Shown here: positions 37,003-47,132 of the stretch, piece by piece
How the letters are laid out: each line of letters begins with the position of its first letter
How positions within the stretch are numbered: position 1 is the stretch's first letter
Assembly (NCBI RefSeq): GCF_002902685.1
Contig: NZ_PPRN01000044.1
Coordinates: 1 to 64,000, forward strand
Direction: 5' to 3'
Source: Staphylococcus pettenkoferi
GTDB taxonomy: Bacteria > Bacillota > Bacilli > Staphylococcales > Staphylococcaceae
Length of the DNA stretch: 64,000 nt
Notes under the pieces: generated by a model
What the model saw: only the letters and a program-made list of their open reading frames with translations
Told to the model about the DNA's origin: nothing
The model's database searches: none
Made by a program: the position numbers and the translations under genes

Positions 37003-37866
37003 ATGAAGATTGCTGTACTGTCAGACTCAACCAGCTATCTCCCACAAGATCTTATAGATAAATATCACATCGAGATTGCACCGTTAAGCGTGACATTTGA
37101 AAACGGTGAGAATTTTGTAGAGGGGGACACGCTTTTCGCTAAAGAATTCTACGAACGTATGCATAGTGAAAAGACCATCCCTACAACGAGTCAGCCAGCA
37201 ATTGGAGAGTTTATCAAGCGTATTGAGAAATTACGTGATGAGGGCTATACCGATGTTATTGCTATATGTATTTCCACAGGTATAAGTGGCTGTTACCAAA
37301 CTGTAAAGCAAGCTGGAGACATGGTGGACGACATTAACGTCCATCCATTTGATACGAAACTTGCAGCCATGGTTGAAGGTGGCTACGCTTTAAGAGCGAT
37401 TGAAATGATTGAAGAGGGATATGAACCTGATGCGATTATCGACGAATTAGTTGCTATTCGCGAAGAGACAGGTGCGATTCTTATGGTAGATGATTTGAAG
37501 AATCTTCAGAAGAGTGGACGTATTACAGGGGCACAAGCATGGTTAGGTAATTTGTTAAAAATGAAGCCTGTCTTGAAATTCGAAGACGGTCTCATCGTAC
37601 CTGAAGAGAAAGTACGTACGAAGAAACGCGCATTGAAAGCCATCGTGAAGAAAGTGCTTGCTCGTGTTGAAGATTATGATGTCTTAACACTCTATGTCAT
37701 CGGCGGTGATATCGAAGAAGACGCAGAGTGGATGTATGAGGAAGCGAAACGTCAAAGACCCGATGCGCACATTATCTATTCTAACTTTGGGCCTGTAATC
37801 GCAGCGCACCTTGGTTCAGGTGGTATTGGATTTGGTTATATGCCACGAATTATTAGAGATCATTAA
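37003..37866 (+). CDS. fakB1: DegV-family fatty acid-binding protein (FakB1-like)
   Basis: 287 aa, ATG with TAGGAGGATT upstream. DegV fold with the fatty-acid carboxylate-binding elements [10 protein letters not shown] and [25 protein letters not shown], and the C-terminal [14 protein letters not shown]. In S. aureus FakB1 presents saturated fatty acid to the kinase FakA for phosphorylation and phospholipid synthesis. Position between yigZ and comFA is the same as for S. aureus fakB1, which is why I use the name. FakA is not in this window. Confidence 0.85.
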   Translation: MKIAVLSDSTSYLPQDLIDKYHIEIAPLSVTFENGENFVEGDTLFAKEFYERMHSEKTIPTTSQPAIGEFIKRIEKLRDEGYTDVIAICISTGISGCYQTVKQAGDMVDDINVHPFDTKLAAMVEGGYALRAIEMIEEGYEPDAIIDELVAIREETGAILMVDDLKNLQKSGRITGAQAWLGNLLKMKPVLKFEDGLIVPEEKVRTKKRALKAIVKKVLARVEDYDVLTLYVIGGDIEEDAEWMYEEAKRQRPDAHIIYSNFGPVIAAHLGSGGIGFGYMPRIIRDH

Positions 37867-37899
37867 TATGAATCATTAAGGAATGTGTCAGAGTATATA

Positions 37900-38001
37900 T
37901 TAAGAAGTGTATGGTTAACTGTGAAGTCAGTTTTTTGAGTAAAAGACTAGAGTGTCTATCAATAATGTTAAACTGACAGTCACTGTAGTCATACTTCTTA
38001 A
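37900..38001 (+). promoter_or_regulatory. Long structured leader upstream of comFA
   Basis: TTAAGAAGT (37900-37908) pairs with ACTTCTTAA (37993-38001), extended by GTATG/CATAC across a small bulge; inside, GTCAGTT (37926-37932) pairs with AACTGAC (37971-37977). The hairpin ends where the terminator stem begins. Confidence 0.55.
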
Positions 38002-38027
38002 GTGTGCTCTAGGCGCATTCTTTTTTT
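38000..38027 (+). terminator. Intrinsic terminator just before the comFA ribosome binding site
   Basis: AAGTGTGC and GCGCATT-type arms (TGTGC 38003-38007, GCGCA 38013-38017, with flanking A-T/G-U pairs) around TCTAG, followed by TTCTTTTTTT (38018-38027). GGAGG of comFA starts four bases after the T-run. Confidence 0.7.
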
Positions 38028-38042
38028 ATAGGAGGTTACGAC

Positions 38043-39332
38043 ATTAAATACTACGGAAGATTAATTGACAACTTAGATGTGCTTACGACAGAAACGGTAC
38101 GCCAGACATCTACCGGCGTGACGCGCAATCAACAAGGTGATATATGTCAGCAATGCGGTAATACAGATGCTCGGTACTTTTACACTTATTATTCTAAGCT
38201 GCTAGATACAGAGGTTTGCTATTGCCGTAAGTGTATTCAACTTGGTCGGATGGACAATGTGAATCAGATATATCAGATTGCTTCAGAACAGTTTAAAAGT
38301 GAAGCGGATTATCACTTACCATTTGAACTTTCTGCTCAACAAACGTATGCTTCGAGTGAAATTGTTGCCGCAGTAACAAACTATAACGATTTATTATTAT
38401 ATGCAGTGACAGGCGCTGGGAAGACAGAGATGATCTTTGAAGCGATTCAACTTGCACGTAAACGCGGCGATAATGTTGCAGTAGTATCTCCACGCGTTGA
38501 TGTAGTCATCGAGATTAGCTATCGCTTGAAAGATGCTTTTACGACTGAAACGATTGACGTCTTGTACCAAGGCCAAACACAACATGGAGATGGCCACTTT
38601 GTTATCGCGACGGTACATCAATTGTATCGTTTTAAAGCACATTTCGATGTCGTCTTTGTCGATGAAGTTGATGCCTTTCATCTAGCAGGAGATCCGACTT
38701 TGACCCAAGCGCTACATGCTGCGTGTAAAGAACGCCATGCTATTATTTATATGACGGCCACACCACCCAACGATTTATTGCAAACCTTTGATGAAACACA
38801 TATTGTTCGCTTACCTGCGCGTTTTCATCAACATCCACTTCCTGTTCCACAGTTTCAGCTTTTTAAATTAAAACCACGACCTCGCCAACTCAAACTTATG
38901 CGATTATTTCAAGAACAAGTTGAACAACAACGCTACACGCTCGTCTTCTTTAATCACATTGAGACGATGGTTCAAGCTTACACTCACTATCAGCATGCGT
39001 TTCCAGATTTAATTTATGTTCATAGTGAAGATGCGTTACGTCACGATAAGGTTCAAGCTTTAAGAGAAGGGAAACATCGAATTGTGTTTACCACGACCAT
39101 TCTTGAACGTGGCTTTACGATGGCGGAACTTGATGCCATTGTCGTGAATAGTCATACGTTCAAGAAAGCAGCATTAGTTCAAATTGCAGGTCGGGTAGGA
39201 CGTAAGAAAGAAGCGCCAACAGGACGTGTGTTATTTTTACATGAAGGTATTACAGGAGAGATGCTACGGGCGCGACGAGATATTCGTGCGATGAATCGAC
39301 TCGCTATGGAAAGAGGGTGGATTCATGAGTAG
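38043..39332 (+). CDS. comFA: Late competence helicase ComFA, probable ATT start
   Basis: Start placed at ATT 38043-38045: GGAGG (38031-38035) lies exactly seven nt upstream and no ATG/GTG/TTG is near. The first standard in-frame codon is GTG 38079, with no SD. From ATT the protein is 429 aa and begins (M)KYYGRLIDNLDVL. DEAD-box ATPase that helps pull transforming DNA inward: four-Cys zinc site (CQQCG...CYCRKC), Walker A VTGAGKTEM, VFVDEVDAFH, MTATPP, and motif VI QIAGRVGRK. Overlaps comFC by eight bases. A terminator lies right before its SD, so expression may need readthrough or antitermination. Confidence 0.85.
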   Translation: MKYYGRLIDNLDVLTTETVRQTSTGVTRNQQGDICQQCGNTDARYFYTYYSKLLDTEVCYCRKCIQLGRMDNVNQIYQIASEQFKSEADYHLPFELSAQQTYASSEIVAAVTNYNDLLLYAVTGAGKTEMIFEAIQLARKRGDNVAVVSPRVDVVIEISYRLKDAFTTETIDVLYQGQTQHGDGHFVIATVHQLYRFKAHFDVVFVDEVDAFHLAGDPTLTQALHAACKERHAIIYMTATPPNDLLQTFDETHIVRLPARFHQHPLPVPQFQLFKLKPRPRQLKLMRLFQEQVEQQRYTLVFFNHIETMVQAYTHYQHAFPDLIYVHSEDALRHDKVQALREGKHRIVFTTTILERGFTMAELDAIVVNSHTFKKAALVQIAGRVGRKKEAPTGRVLFLHEGITGEMLRARRDIRAMNRLAMERGWIHE

Positions 39333-40011
39333 ATGCATGCAATGTCACGCTCAGTTTCACGAACCGCTTCACATCCTCAATTTCTATAAAGCAACGCCTT
39401 TAATTTGTTCCTCATGTGAGCAACAGTGGGAGGACATGCGTATTTCAGAGAGTGAGTCACCAAATGTTAGACGCTGTGAAAGATGTCTCAAAGTGTTAGC
39501 GGAGGATGAAACCACGTGTCTCGACTGTACCTTCCTAGAGCAATCGTATCGTCTCATCGATCAGCTGTATTGTACTTATCAATATAAGGGGGTCGTGCGT
39601 GAAACTATTCATCAGTACAAATTCCTCAAAGATGTGGCGCTTGCGGAAGTAATTGCTTCGAAAGTGTGTCTCCCTCAAGAGCAGTTTGATTACATCGTTC
39701 CCATTCCTTCGCCAGTAGAACGTGATCGCGATCGTACATTTAATCCAGTGAAAGTCGTGTTAGATCAGATGGGGGTGCATTACACAGAAATGTTAGAAAC
39801 GCGGATTCGTCCGAAACAGTCTGCTTTAGGTAAAATGAAGCGGGCGCGTTCTGCCAATCCTTTTACCTTTAACAGTGAAATTAATATTGCAAACAAATCT
39901 ATATTATTGGTAGATGATATCTACACAACAGGTTTGACGGTCCACAATGCAGGCGCACAACTTTATGTTAGAAAAATCAGAAAATTAGGAGTGTTAACGT
40001 TTGCACGGTAG
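39325..40011 (+). CDS. comFC: Competence protein ComFC (phosphoribosyltransferase-like)
   Basis: 228 aa, ATG at 39325 within the end of comFA. An N-terminal zinc ribbon (CMQCHAQF...CSSCEQQW, then CERCLKV...CLDC) and a C-terminal PRTase domain with YIVPIPSPVERDRDRTFN and the PRPP loop ILLVDDIYTTGLTV. Works with ComFA in uptake of single-stranded DNA. The hpf promoter overlaps its stop codon. Confidence 0.92.
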   Translation: MSRCMQCHAQFHEPLHILNFYKATPLICSSCEQQWEDMRISESESPNVRRCERCLKVLAEDETTCLDCTFLEQSYRLIDQLYCTYQYKGVVRETIHQYKFLKDVALAEVIASKVCLPQEQFDYIVPIPSPVERDRDRTFNPVKVVLDQMGVHYTEMLETRIRPKQSALGKMKRARSANPFTFNSEINIANKSILLVDDIYTTGLTVHNAGAQLYVRKIRKLGVLTFAR

Positions 40012-40028
40012 GGGGAACGTGGTAATAT
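40001..40028 (+). promoter_or_regulatory. hpf promoter
   Basis: TTGCAC (40001-40006), 16-nt spacer, TAATAT (40023-40028) with extended TGG. The -35 lies inside the last codons of comFC. A weaker sigma-B-like GTTAAC ... GGGGAA overlaps it (39993-40017), in keeping with stress control of hpf. Confidence 0.55.
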
Positions 40029-40077
40029 ATAAGTAAGGAACAATATATAAATAGAGGTTTTAAAGGAGTCGATTGCA

Positions 40078-40662
40078 ATGATTAGATTTGAAATTCATGG
40101 AGAGAACCTCACTATTACTGATGCGATTCGCAACTACATCGAGGAGAAGATCGGTAAGTTAGAACGCTATTTCAATAACGTTCCGAATGCAACAGCACAC
40201 GTTAAAGTGAAGACGTATCACAATTCAGCGACTAAGATTGAAGTGACTATTCCGCTTAAGAATGTGACTTTAAGAGCTGAAGAACGCCATGATGACTTGT
40301 ATGCAGGCATTGATTTAATCACTAGCAAACTTGAAAGACAGGTCAGAAAGTATAAAACACGTGTGAACAGAAAGAACAGAGACCACGGTATTCAAGATGT
40401 CTTTGCGGCACTGCCTGATGATCAAGAAATCAAAGCGACTTACAACACTGAAGCGGATAAGGACGATGACGAAGACGAAATTGAAATCATCCGTTCTAAA
40501 CAATTCAGTCTGAAACCGATGGACGCCGAAGAAGCAGTGTTACAAATGAATCTATTAGGCCACGATTTCTTCGTCTTTAGAGATAGAGACACTGAAGGAA
40601 CTAGCATCGTTTATAAACGTAAGAACGGTAAATACGGCCTAATCGAAACGACTGAAGAATAA
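40078..40662 (+). CDS. hpf: Long-form ribosome hibernation promoting factor
   Basis: 194 aa, ATG with AAAGGAG upstream. The N-terminal HPF/YfiA domain (~1-105; [32 protein letters not shown]) binds the 30S decoding region. A charged linker with an Asp/Glu run (~120-140) joins the C-terminal dimerisation domain (~140-190; [24 protein letters not shown]...). Joins 70S into 100S in stationary phase. Own promoter, separate terminator, so independent of the com genes. Confidence 0.95.
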   Translation: MIRFEIHGENLTITDAIRNYIEEKIGKLERYFNNVPNATAHVKVKTYHNSATKIEVTIPLKNVTLRAEERHDDLYAGIDLITSKLERQVRKYKTRVNRKNRDHGIQDVFAALPDDQEIKATYNTEADKDDDEDEIEIIRSKQFSLKPMDAEEAVLQMNLLGHDFFVFRDRDTEGTSIVYKRKNGKYGLIETTEE

Positions 40663-41120
40663 TTAACGACTCTGGTTTAACCTCGACATGAGATGAGAAG
40701 AAGTACTCGACTTTCAAGTCAGTAAATAAAGTAATAATCGTTCAATGTGGCGAGAGTCATTAATTGTTAACAATATCATAAATAATCTAGAGCGCGTCGA
40801 CGATTGCTTAAGTGAAACGGTCAGAGACGCGCTTTTGTTGTGCGAAGTTAAAGTGAAATGTTATAAGTAAAGTGGTATTGACAATACGAGTAAATAACTA
40901 TCAAGACGATACAATTTTAGGTTGTATGATGATTTCGTGTACTATGAATGAGCAACGTTATAATAAGAAGTTTTAAAAGAAATAACGGTGTTTACTCACA
41001 GATATATAAATTTAATAATAAATCGCACGCTTGGGGTGCGAGAGTACAATTTTACTCAGAAAAATGATATGATAAATTGTTGTAAGCTTAGATGTTATTA
41101 AAGCTAAAGGAGCGAACAGA
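40663..41120. other. hpf-secA intergenic region
   Basis: 458 bp. Contains the hpf terminator (40791-40837) and, near 41023-41042, a small TCGCAC/GTGCGA hairpin in the secA leader. 40838-41020 holds promoter-like AT-rich sequence; no gene seen. Confidence 0.55.
40791..40837 (+). terminator. hpf terminator
   Basis: AGCGCGTC (40791-40798) and GACGCGCT (40826-40833), exact 8-bp stem, then TTTG. Confidence 0.75.
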
Positions 41121-43652
41121 ATGGGTTTTTTATCAAAATTAGCTGATGGTAATAAGAAGGAGGTTAAGCGCTTAGGCAAAATCGCTGATAAAGTGCTTGC
41201 TCTAGAAGAAGATATATCGCTATTGACTGATGACGAAATCAAAGAAAAGACGAAAGCATTCCAAGAGAAATTACATGCTGAAGAAGATGTGAAGAAACAG
41301 AACAAGATGTTAGATGATATCTTGCCAGAAGCCTATGCACTCGTTCGTGAAGGTGCGAAACGTGTCTTCAATATGTCACCTTACCGTGTCCAAGTCATGG
41401 GTGGTATTGCTATTCACAAAGGTGACATTGCAGAGATGAGAACGGGTGAAGGTAAGACGTTGACGGCTACTATGCCAACATACCTCAACGCCTTAGCTGG
41501 TCGTGGTGTGCACGTCATCACCGTCAACGAATATTTATCTAGTGTTCAAAGTGAAGAGATGGCAGAGCTCTATAACTTCCTAGGTTTGACTGTAGGCTTA
41601 AACTTGAACAGTAAATCTACAGAAGAGAAACGTGAGGCCTATGCATCTGATATCACTTACAGTACGAACAACGAGCTCGGTTTCGATTACTTGAGAGATA
41701 ACATGGTGAATTATGCTGAAGAACGTGTTATGCGCCCACTTCACTTCGCTATCATTGATGAGGTCGACTCTATTCTAATTGATGAAGCGCGTACACCGCT
41801 CATTATCTCAGGAGAAGCGGAGAAATCAACTTCACTCTATACGCAGGCTAATGTGTTCGCTAAAATGTTAAAAAATGAAGAAGACTATAACTATGACAAG
41901 AAAACGAAATCTGTTCAACTAACAGAACAAGGTATCGATAAAGCTGAACGTATGTTCAAGATCGACAACCTTTACGATGTGAAAAACGTAGAAATTATTA
42001 GTCATATCAACACGGCATTACGTGCTCACGTGACACTTCAACGTGATGTTGACTATATGGTACACGAGGGCGAAGTGCTCATCGTAGACCAATTTACTGG
42101 ACGTACAATGCCAGGACGTCGTTTCTCTGAAGGTCTTCATCAAGCGATTGAAGCGAAAGAGGGCGTTCAAATTCAGAACGAATCTAAGACGATGGCGTCT
42201 ATCACATTCCAGAACTACTTCCGTATGTATAACAAATTATCTGGTATGACGGGTACAGCGAAGACGGAAGAGGAAGAGTTCCGTAACATCTACAATATGA
42301 CAGTTACGCAAATTCCTACGAATAGACCGGTGCAACGTATCGACAAACCAGACCTTATTTACATTAGCCAAAAAGGTAAATTTGATGCGGTAGTCGAAGA
42401 TGTTATTGAGAAACACAAGAAAGGTCAACCGATTCTCTTAGGTACTGTAGCGGTTGAAACCAGTGAATATATCTCTAATCTCTTGAAGAAACGTGGCGTA
42501 CGTCATGACGTACTCAACGCGAAGAACCACGAACGCGAAGCAGACATCGTTTCTAAAGCAGGTCAAAAAGGTGCCGTTACTATCGCGACTAACATGGCCG
42601 GTCGTGGTACCGACATCAAACTAGGCGAAGGTGTCGAAGAACTTGGTGGTCTTGCGGTTATTGGTACTGAACGTCACGAATCTCGCCGTATCGATGACCA
42701 ATTACGTGGTCGTTCTGGTCGTCAAGGTGACAAAGGTGACAGCCGTTTCTACTTATCACTTCAAGACGAATTGATGGTGCGTTTCGGTTCAGATCGTTTA
42801 CAAAAAATGATGAACCGTTTAGGTATGGATGATTCAACGCCAATTGAATCTCGTATGGTCTCTCGTGCAGTCGAATCTGCTCAGAAACGTGTTGAAGGTA
42901 ACAACTTCGATGCGCGTAAACGTATTCTTGAATATGACGATGTATTACGTAAACAACGTGAAATTATTTATGGCGAACGTAATAACATTATCGATAGTGA
43001 ATCTAGTGACGAACTTGTTCAAGGTATGTTACGTTCTACGCTTGAAACAGCGATTCGTTATTACATTAACGAAGAAGAGGACGATCCAGATTACGAGCCA
43101 TTCATCAATTACGTAGACGATGTGTTCTTAAGTGAAGGCGACTTAAAAGTTGAAGATATTCGAGGTAAAGACCACGAAGATATCTTTGAAGTGGTTTGGG
43201 CTAAGATTGAAAAAGTATTAGAAAGCCAACGTTCTAAGATTGGCGAGCAGTTCAATGAGTTCGAACGCATGATCTTACTACGTTCTATCGATGCACACTG
43301 GACAGATCATATCGACACGATGGATCAATTAAGACAAGGTATTCATCTCCGTTCTTATGGTCAACAGAACCCACTTCGTGATTATCAAAACGAAGGTCAT
43401 CAACTGTTTGAGGATATGATGACAGCAATCGAAGAAGATGTCAGCAAATATATCTTGAAATCAGTTATTACTGTTGAAGACGATGTTGAACGTGAAAAAA
43501 CAAAAGACCTAGGCAAAGCAGAACATGTGAATGCTGAAGATGGTAAAGAAAAAGTGAAACCACAACCTTACGTTAAAGGTGAGGAAGTAGGACGTAACGA
43601 TCCTTGCCCTTGTGGTAGTGGTAAGAAATATAAAAATTGTCATGGGGCTTAA
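41121..43652 (+). CDS. secA: Preprotein translocase ATPase SecA (SecA1)
   Basis: 843 aa, ATG with AAAGGAGCG upstream. Walker A RTGEGKT (~107-113), DEAD-motor [15 protein letters not shown] (~207), GTDIKLG and [16 protein letters not shown] helicase motifs, and the C-terminal zinc/SecB-type tail [18 protein letters not shown]. Drives Sec-dependent protein export. Length equals that of S. aureus SecA1. Single gene with its own terminator before prfB. Confidence 0.97.
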   Translation: MGFLSKLADGNKKEVKRLGKIADKVLALEEDISLLTDDEIKEKTKAFQEKLHAEEDVKKQNKMLDDILPEAYALVREGAKRVFNMSPYRVQVMGGIAIHKGDIAEMRTGEGKTLTATMPTYLNALAGRGVHVITVNEYLSSVQSEEMAELYNFLGLTVGLNLNSKSTEEKREAYASDITYSTNNELGFDYLRDNMVNYAEERVMRPLHFAIIDEVDSILIDEARTPLIISGEAEKSTSLYTQANVFAKMLKNEEDYNYDKKTKSVQLTEQGIDKAERMFKIDNLYDVKNVEIISHINTALRAHVTLQRDVDYMVHEGEVLIVDQFTGRTMPGRRFSEGLHQAIEAKEGVQIQNESKTMASITFQNYFRMYNKLSGMTGTAKTEEEEFRNIYNMTVTQIPTNRPVQRIDKPDLIYISQKGKFDAVVEDVIEKHKKGQPILLGTVAVETSEYISNLLKKRGVRHDVLNAKNHEREADIVSKAGQKGAVTIATNMAGRGTDIKLGEGVEELGGLAVIGTERHESRRIDDQLRGRSGRQGDKGDSRFYLSLQDELMVRFGSDRLQKMMNRLGMDDSTPIESRMVSRAVESAQKRVEGNNFDARKRILEYDDVLRKQREIIYGERNNIIDSESSDELVQGMLRSTLETAIRYYINEEEDDPDYEPFINYVDDVFLSEGDLKVEDIRGKDHEDIFEVVWAKIEKVLESQRSKIGEQFNEFERMILLRSIDAHWTDHIDTMDQLRQGIHLRSYGQQNPLRDYQNEGHQLFEDMMTAIEEDVSKYILKSVITVEDDVEREKTKDLGKAEHVNAEDGKEKVKPQPYVKGEEVGRNDPCPCGSGKKYKNCHGA

Positions 43653-43682
43653 AGCGAATGTAAGCCTATGCTAATTTGACTA

Positions 43683-43735
43683 AGGTCTCAACGTTGAGCG
43701 GGGTGTTTATGACACCGCTAATGTTGAGATCTTTT
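43683..43735 (+). terminator. secA terminator
   Basis: AGGTCTCAAC and GTTGAGATCT arms with an inner GCGGGGTGT/ACACCGC stem, then TTTTT. Confidence 0.85.
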
Positions 43736-43842
43736 TACTCAGTAGTGTGTGAACAGTGGCCACGTTTATCAATCAAGACTCAGCCTAGTGGAGATATATG
43801 TTAAAATGAATAAAAAGTAATTGTGAATGAGGAGAGATAAGA

Positions 43843-44956
43843 ATGGAATTATCCGAAATCAAACGTAATATCGATGCCTATGCGGCGAAACTCGACCAAA
43901 TTAGGGGGTCTCTTTGACTTAGAGGAGAAAGAGACAAACATCCAGGAATATGAAGAGATGATGGCAGATCCATCATTCTGGGATGATCAGAACAAAGCGC
44001 AAGAGATCATCGATAAGAATAACGCTTTGAAATCAGTCGTGAATGGTTTCCGCGATTTAGAAAGCACACTCGAAGATATGGATGCAACGCGTGAATTGTT
44101 AGCTGAAGAGTATGATGAGGACATGAAACAAGATTTAGAGTCAGATGTGGAAGATTATCAAAGCAAGTTGGATTCTTTCGAACTTCAACTGCTGCTCGAC
44201 GGACCTTACGATGCTAATAATGCTATCTTAGAGCTTCACCCAGGTGCAGGAGGTACAGAATCTCAAGATTGGACGAGCATGTTGTTGCGCATGTATCAAC
44301 GTTACTGCGAGCAGAAAGGGTTCAAAGTTGAAGTTGCGGACTATCTTCCAGGCGATGAAGCGGGCGTGAAGAGCGTGACGCTTATCATTAAAGGGCACAA
44401 CGCTTATGGTTATTTGAAAGCTGAAAAAGGTGTCCATCGTCTTGTGCGTATCTCACCATTCGACTCTTCTGGTCGTCGACATACGTCATTTGCATCATGT
44501 GACGTCATTCCAGAATTTGATAACAATGAAATAGAAATTGAAATTAATCCAGATGATATCTCTGTAGATACGTTCCGAGCTTCTGGTGCAGGCGGTCAGC
44601 ACATTAACAAGACGGAATCCGCTATCCGTATTACCCACCACCCAACTGGTATTGTCGTTAACAACCAGAACGAGCGTTCACAAATTAAGAACCGTGAAGC
44701 AGCGATGAAGATGTTGAAAGCGAAATTGTATCAACTTAAATTAGAAGAGCAAGAACAAGAAATGGCTGAAATTCGCGGTGAACAGAAAGAAATTGGATGG
44801 GGTAGTCAAATCCGTTCATACGTCTTCCATCCATATTCTATGGTGAAAGACCATCGTACGAATACTGAAACAGGTAAAGTTGATGCAGTGATGGACGGCG
44901 ATATTGGACCGTTTATCGAAGCGTATTTACGTAGCCAAATTGATCAAGAATCTTAA
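43843..44956 (+). CDS. prfB: Peptide chain release factor 2 with programmed +1 frameshift
   Basis: About 370 aa when the frameshift is applied. ATG 43843 (GGAGAGA upstream) opens a 24-codon frame ending CTT TGA C at 43912-43918; translation slips +1 and continues at GAC 43916 to 44956. Recognition loop SPF in [16 protein letters not shown] and the catalytic GGQ in [13 protein letters not shown] are present. RF2 reads UGA/UAA, and the in-frame UGA makes synthesis self-regulating. This is not a pseudogene. Terminator follows at 44975-45017. Confidence 0.95.
43903..43918 (+). other. RF2 frameshift signal
   Basis: AGGGGG (internal SD-like), three nt, then CTTTGAC. Matches the classical RF2 autoregulatory site. 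Confidence 0.95.
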
Positions 44957-44974
44957 TATTGCACTTATAAACGT

Positions 44975-45017
44975 GAGTAGGCAGGAAGTGTTTGAGGCGC
45001 TTCTGTCTGCTCTTTTT
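44975..45017 (+). terminator. prfB terminator
   Basis: GAG...GCAGGAAG pairs with CTTCTGTCTGCTC (imperfect), then TTTTT. Confidence 0.75.
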
Positions 45018-45355
45018 ATGTTTTTTGAGTAGGTTGTAAAAGTTGAGAGAGGGCAAGGTTGATAGTCAATTTACTGTAAGTTTGAAAAATATCGTTATTA
45101 CAGAGGATGTATAAAAGGGTGGGATTTAGGAGCAGATGGGCAACGTTAAAGGTGCAGTGAACAAGTGATCGGAGAGAATTATATTGTAAGTATACATTTT
45201 CAGTGAGATAACTAAATGAAATGTTCATGCAGTTGTGTTACAAAGCAGAATGGAGGGCATTTTGCTAAACTAGGGCAAACCCTTGATAATACTAGGATTA
45301 TGAGGGGTGGAGGAAGTGGTTCGACAATTAAAGCGCATGATCATTTCACTTTTAT

Positions 45356-45404
45356 ATTACATAATGATGACATATAATATTACCACTCAGAATTGTGCTA
45401 TAGT
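45356..45404 (+). promoter_or_regulatory. Extended -10 promoter with possible WalR site for the LysM-CHAP gene
   Basis: TGC-TATAGT (TATAGT 45399-45404) serves as an extended -10. ATTACA-N5-ATGACA (45356-45372) is, on the other strand, TGTCAT-N5-TGTAAT, one mismatch from the WalR motif TGTWAH-N5-TGTWAH, located about 40-55 bp before the predicted +1. Cell-wall hydrolases of this type are WalR targets in S. aureus. Confidence 0.4.
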
Positions 45405-45444
45405 AAGTTTAACAAAATAATTACAGCGAAGGATTGAACTAATT

Positions 45445-46437
45445 ATGAAGAAAACGATTACATTATCAGCAGTCTCATCAGCAGCTTTGTTTTTCGGAAT
45501 TCATGGCGTTGCCTCTGCAGATCAAGTTCACACTGTGAAAGATGATGCACAATTATCTGATATAGCTTCAACATTTGCGACTAATTCAAACGAACTTAAA
45601 TCTCTTAATAATATAAATAGTAATTCAGTAAATGCAGGAACTGATCTTATCATTCCTGATGTAGATATTTATGAAGTGAAAGCAGGCGATTCAATTCAAG
45701 GTATCGCAGCGGCTCACGACTTAACAGTAGAACAACTTTATCAATTAAACCCTTACTTAGGTGATGTGATTCACCCAGGTGACTTACTAGCGATTTCTGA
45801 AAAGGGTTCTGCGCATTTATATAACTTATACCAAGCCTATAGCCAAGGTGGTACGACTTATGCATCAAATTCAAACTATGCATCATACAATGCTAATAAC
45901 TCAGCACCATCGTACAATGCTAATTCAGGAGTTGTAACACAAGCACCAGCAACTCAAACAGCACCTACGACTGGACAAACTTCATCTCCAGCATCATACA
46001 CTCAATCTTATACGCCAATAGCGCCACAAAGTTATACAACGTCAAATAAAGCGCCTCAAGCGTCACAACATTACTCAGCGCCTGCAACAGTACATCATCC
46101 AGCATCTACAAATGCTGCTAACTCTTACAGTTGGGGTTACTGTACTTACTACGCATTTGAACGCCGTCAACAGTTAGGCCGTGGCATCGGTAACTATTGG
46201 GGCAATGCGAATAACTGGGCAAATGCTGCGCAACGTAACGGTTACACTGTAAACCGTACACCTGAAGTTGGTGCAGTCTTCCAAACTACTGCAGGTAGCT
46301 ATGGTCACGTAGGAGTCGTTGAAAGAAAGAACAATGATGGTTCAATCCTTGTTTCTGAAATGAACTGGAATGGCGGTTTCGGTAAGAAATCATACCGTAC
46401 AGTTACAAACCCAGGTCAATACAGCTACATCCACTAG
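45445..46437 (+). CDS. Secreted LysM-CHAP cell-wall hydrolase
   Basis: 330 aa. Signal peptide (residues 1-25, MKKTITLSAVSSAALFFGIHGVASA). Two LysM modules bind peptidoglycan: ~28-72 (VHTVKDDAQLSDIASTF...) and ~76-118 (IYEVKAGDSIQGIAAAHDL...). A Tyr/Ser/Asn/Gln/Pro/Thr-rich linker (~130-225) leads to a CHAP amidase/endopeptidase domain (~228-330) with catalytic Cys in SWGYCTYYAFERR, His in YGHVGVVE and SEMNWNGG. Likely acts in septum or wall turnover. The same gene lies between prfB and uvrB in S. aureus, where it belongs to the WalKR regulon. Confidence 0.92.
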   Translation: MKKTITLSAVSSAALFFGIHGVASADQVHTVKDDAQLSDIASTFATNSNELKSLNNINSNSVNAGTDLIIPDVDIYEVKAGDSIQGIAAAHDLTVEQLYQLNPYLGDVIHPGDLLAISEKGSAHLYNLYQAYSQGGTTYASNSNYASYNANNSAPSYNANSGVVTQAPATQTAPTTGQTSSPASYTQSYTPIAPQSYTTSNKAPQASQHYSAPATVHHPASTNAANSYSWGYCTYYAFERRQQLGRGIGNYWGNANNWANAAQRNGYTVNRTPEVGAVFQTTAGSYGHVGVVERKNNDGSILVSEMNWNGGFGKKSYRTVTNPGQYSYIH

Positions 46438-46776
46438 GATACAGCTATGAATAACAATATAGACGCGTCAATTTCTATCGTTTTACGGTAGATGTTGGCG
46501 TGTTTTTTGTAGAGTAGAAGAAATGAGTAGAGTGTCGGCATCGCTCCTTTATTAATGCGAAGGTTTAATGTCTTTAACTATACGACAATAAATTTCAAAT
46601 CCTCTTATAAAATACTTTGAAAAATAACGCTAAAACTTGCATAATTTAGATAACCACTTATCTAGGAAATTCGTACGTTAAAAGTTAGTGGAATTGAAGT
46701 ATGAAATTGAAGAAATATTATAATAGTGCGTTCAACTTGAGTAAGTATTTTGAAGAAGAGAAATGGGTGAAGCGAA
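46438..46776. other. LysM-CHAP to csbA intergenic region
   Basis: 339 bp. Terminator of the hydrolase at about 46463-46508 (ACGC.../...GCGTG stem, then TTTTTT). A TTGAAG-N16-TATTAT pair near 46694-46721 could be the csbA promoter. No gene seen. Confidence 0.5.
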
Positions 46777-47010
46777 TTGATTTGGTATTTCATGGCAGCG
46801 TTCTTTCCGTGCGTACTAATAGTGCTTTTTAGTGTGCTCACACGCAGCAAGTGGGTTGGCACATTACTGACATTAATATTGATTGGCGTCTCTGTTTGGA
46901 AAGGCTTCTTTCATAACGAGTGGATTATATTTATAGATGTTGTTTCACTGGCGGCAGGTTATCTTATTATCGATCAATTACAGTTTCATAAACATCAAGA
47001 TGATGAGTAA
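46777..47010 (+). CDS. csbA: CsbA-like small membrane protein
   Basis: 77 aa, TTG start at 46777 with GGGTGA eight nt upstream. Three hydrophobic helices and the pattern FFP...VLF...KGFF...FIDVVSLAAGYL, which aligns well with B. subtilis CsbA, also located just upstream of uvrB. In B. subtilis csbA is sigma-B controlled with unknown function; no clear sigma-B site is visible here. Ends before a very strong terminator. Confidence 0.8.
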   Translation: MIWYFMAAFFPCVLIVLFSVLTRSKWVGTLLTLILIGVSVWKGFFHNEWIIFIDVVSLAAGYLIIDQLQFHKHQDDE

Positions 47011-47087
47011 CTGTAAAGTTCCATTTCTGTTCTTATTATATGGCCGGCTAGACGCTAGCCCTACAGGTTTAAAATTTTTAAAATAGG

Positions 47088-47120
47088 CAAACATAGTTAA
47101 GTAACTATGTTTGTTTTTTT
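47088..47120 (+). terminator. csbA terminator
   Basis: CAAACATAGTTA (47088-47099) and TAACTATGTTTG (47102-47113), exact 12-bp stem, then seven T. Confidence 0.92.
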
Positions 47121-47132
47121 ATACTGAAAAAT

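Larger units (their letters stand above)
44957..45444. other. prfB to LysM-CHAP intergenic region
   Basis: 488 bp. Prf terminator at 44975-45017; 45018-45350 has no recognisable gene; the promoter and possible WalR site of the LysM-CHAP gene occupy 45356-45404. Confidence 0.5.

Noticed and set aside
43843-43917. prfB looks broken by an early TGA
   Set aside because: CTTTGAC with an upstream AGGGGG is the programmed RF2 frameshift, so the gene is intact.
45016-45228. 70-codon minus-strand frame in the prfB/LysM-CHAP gap
   Set aside because: No SD, overlaps the prfB terminator, translation looks random.
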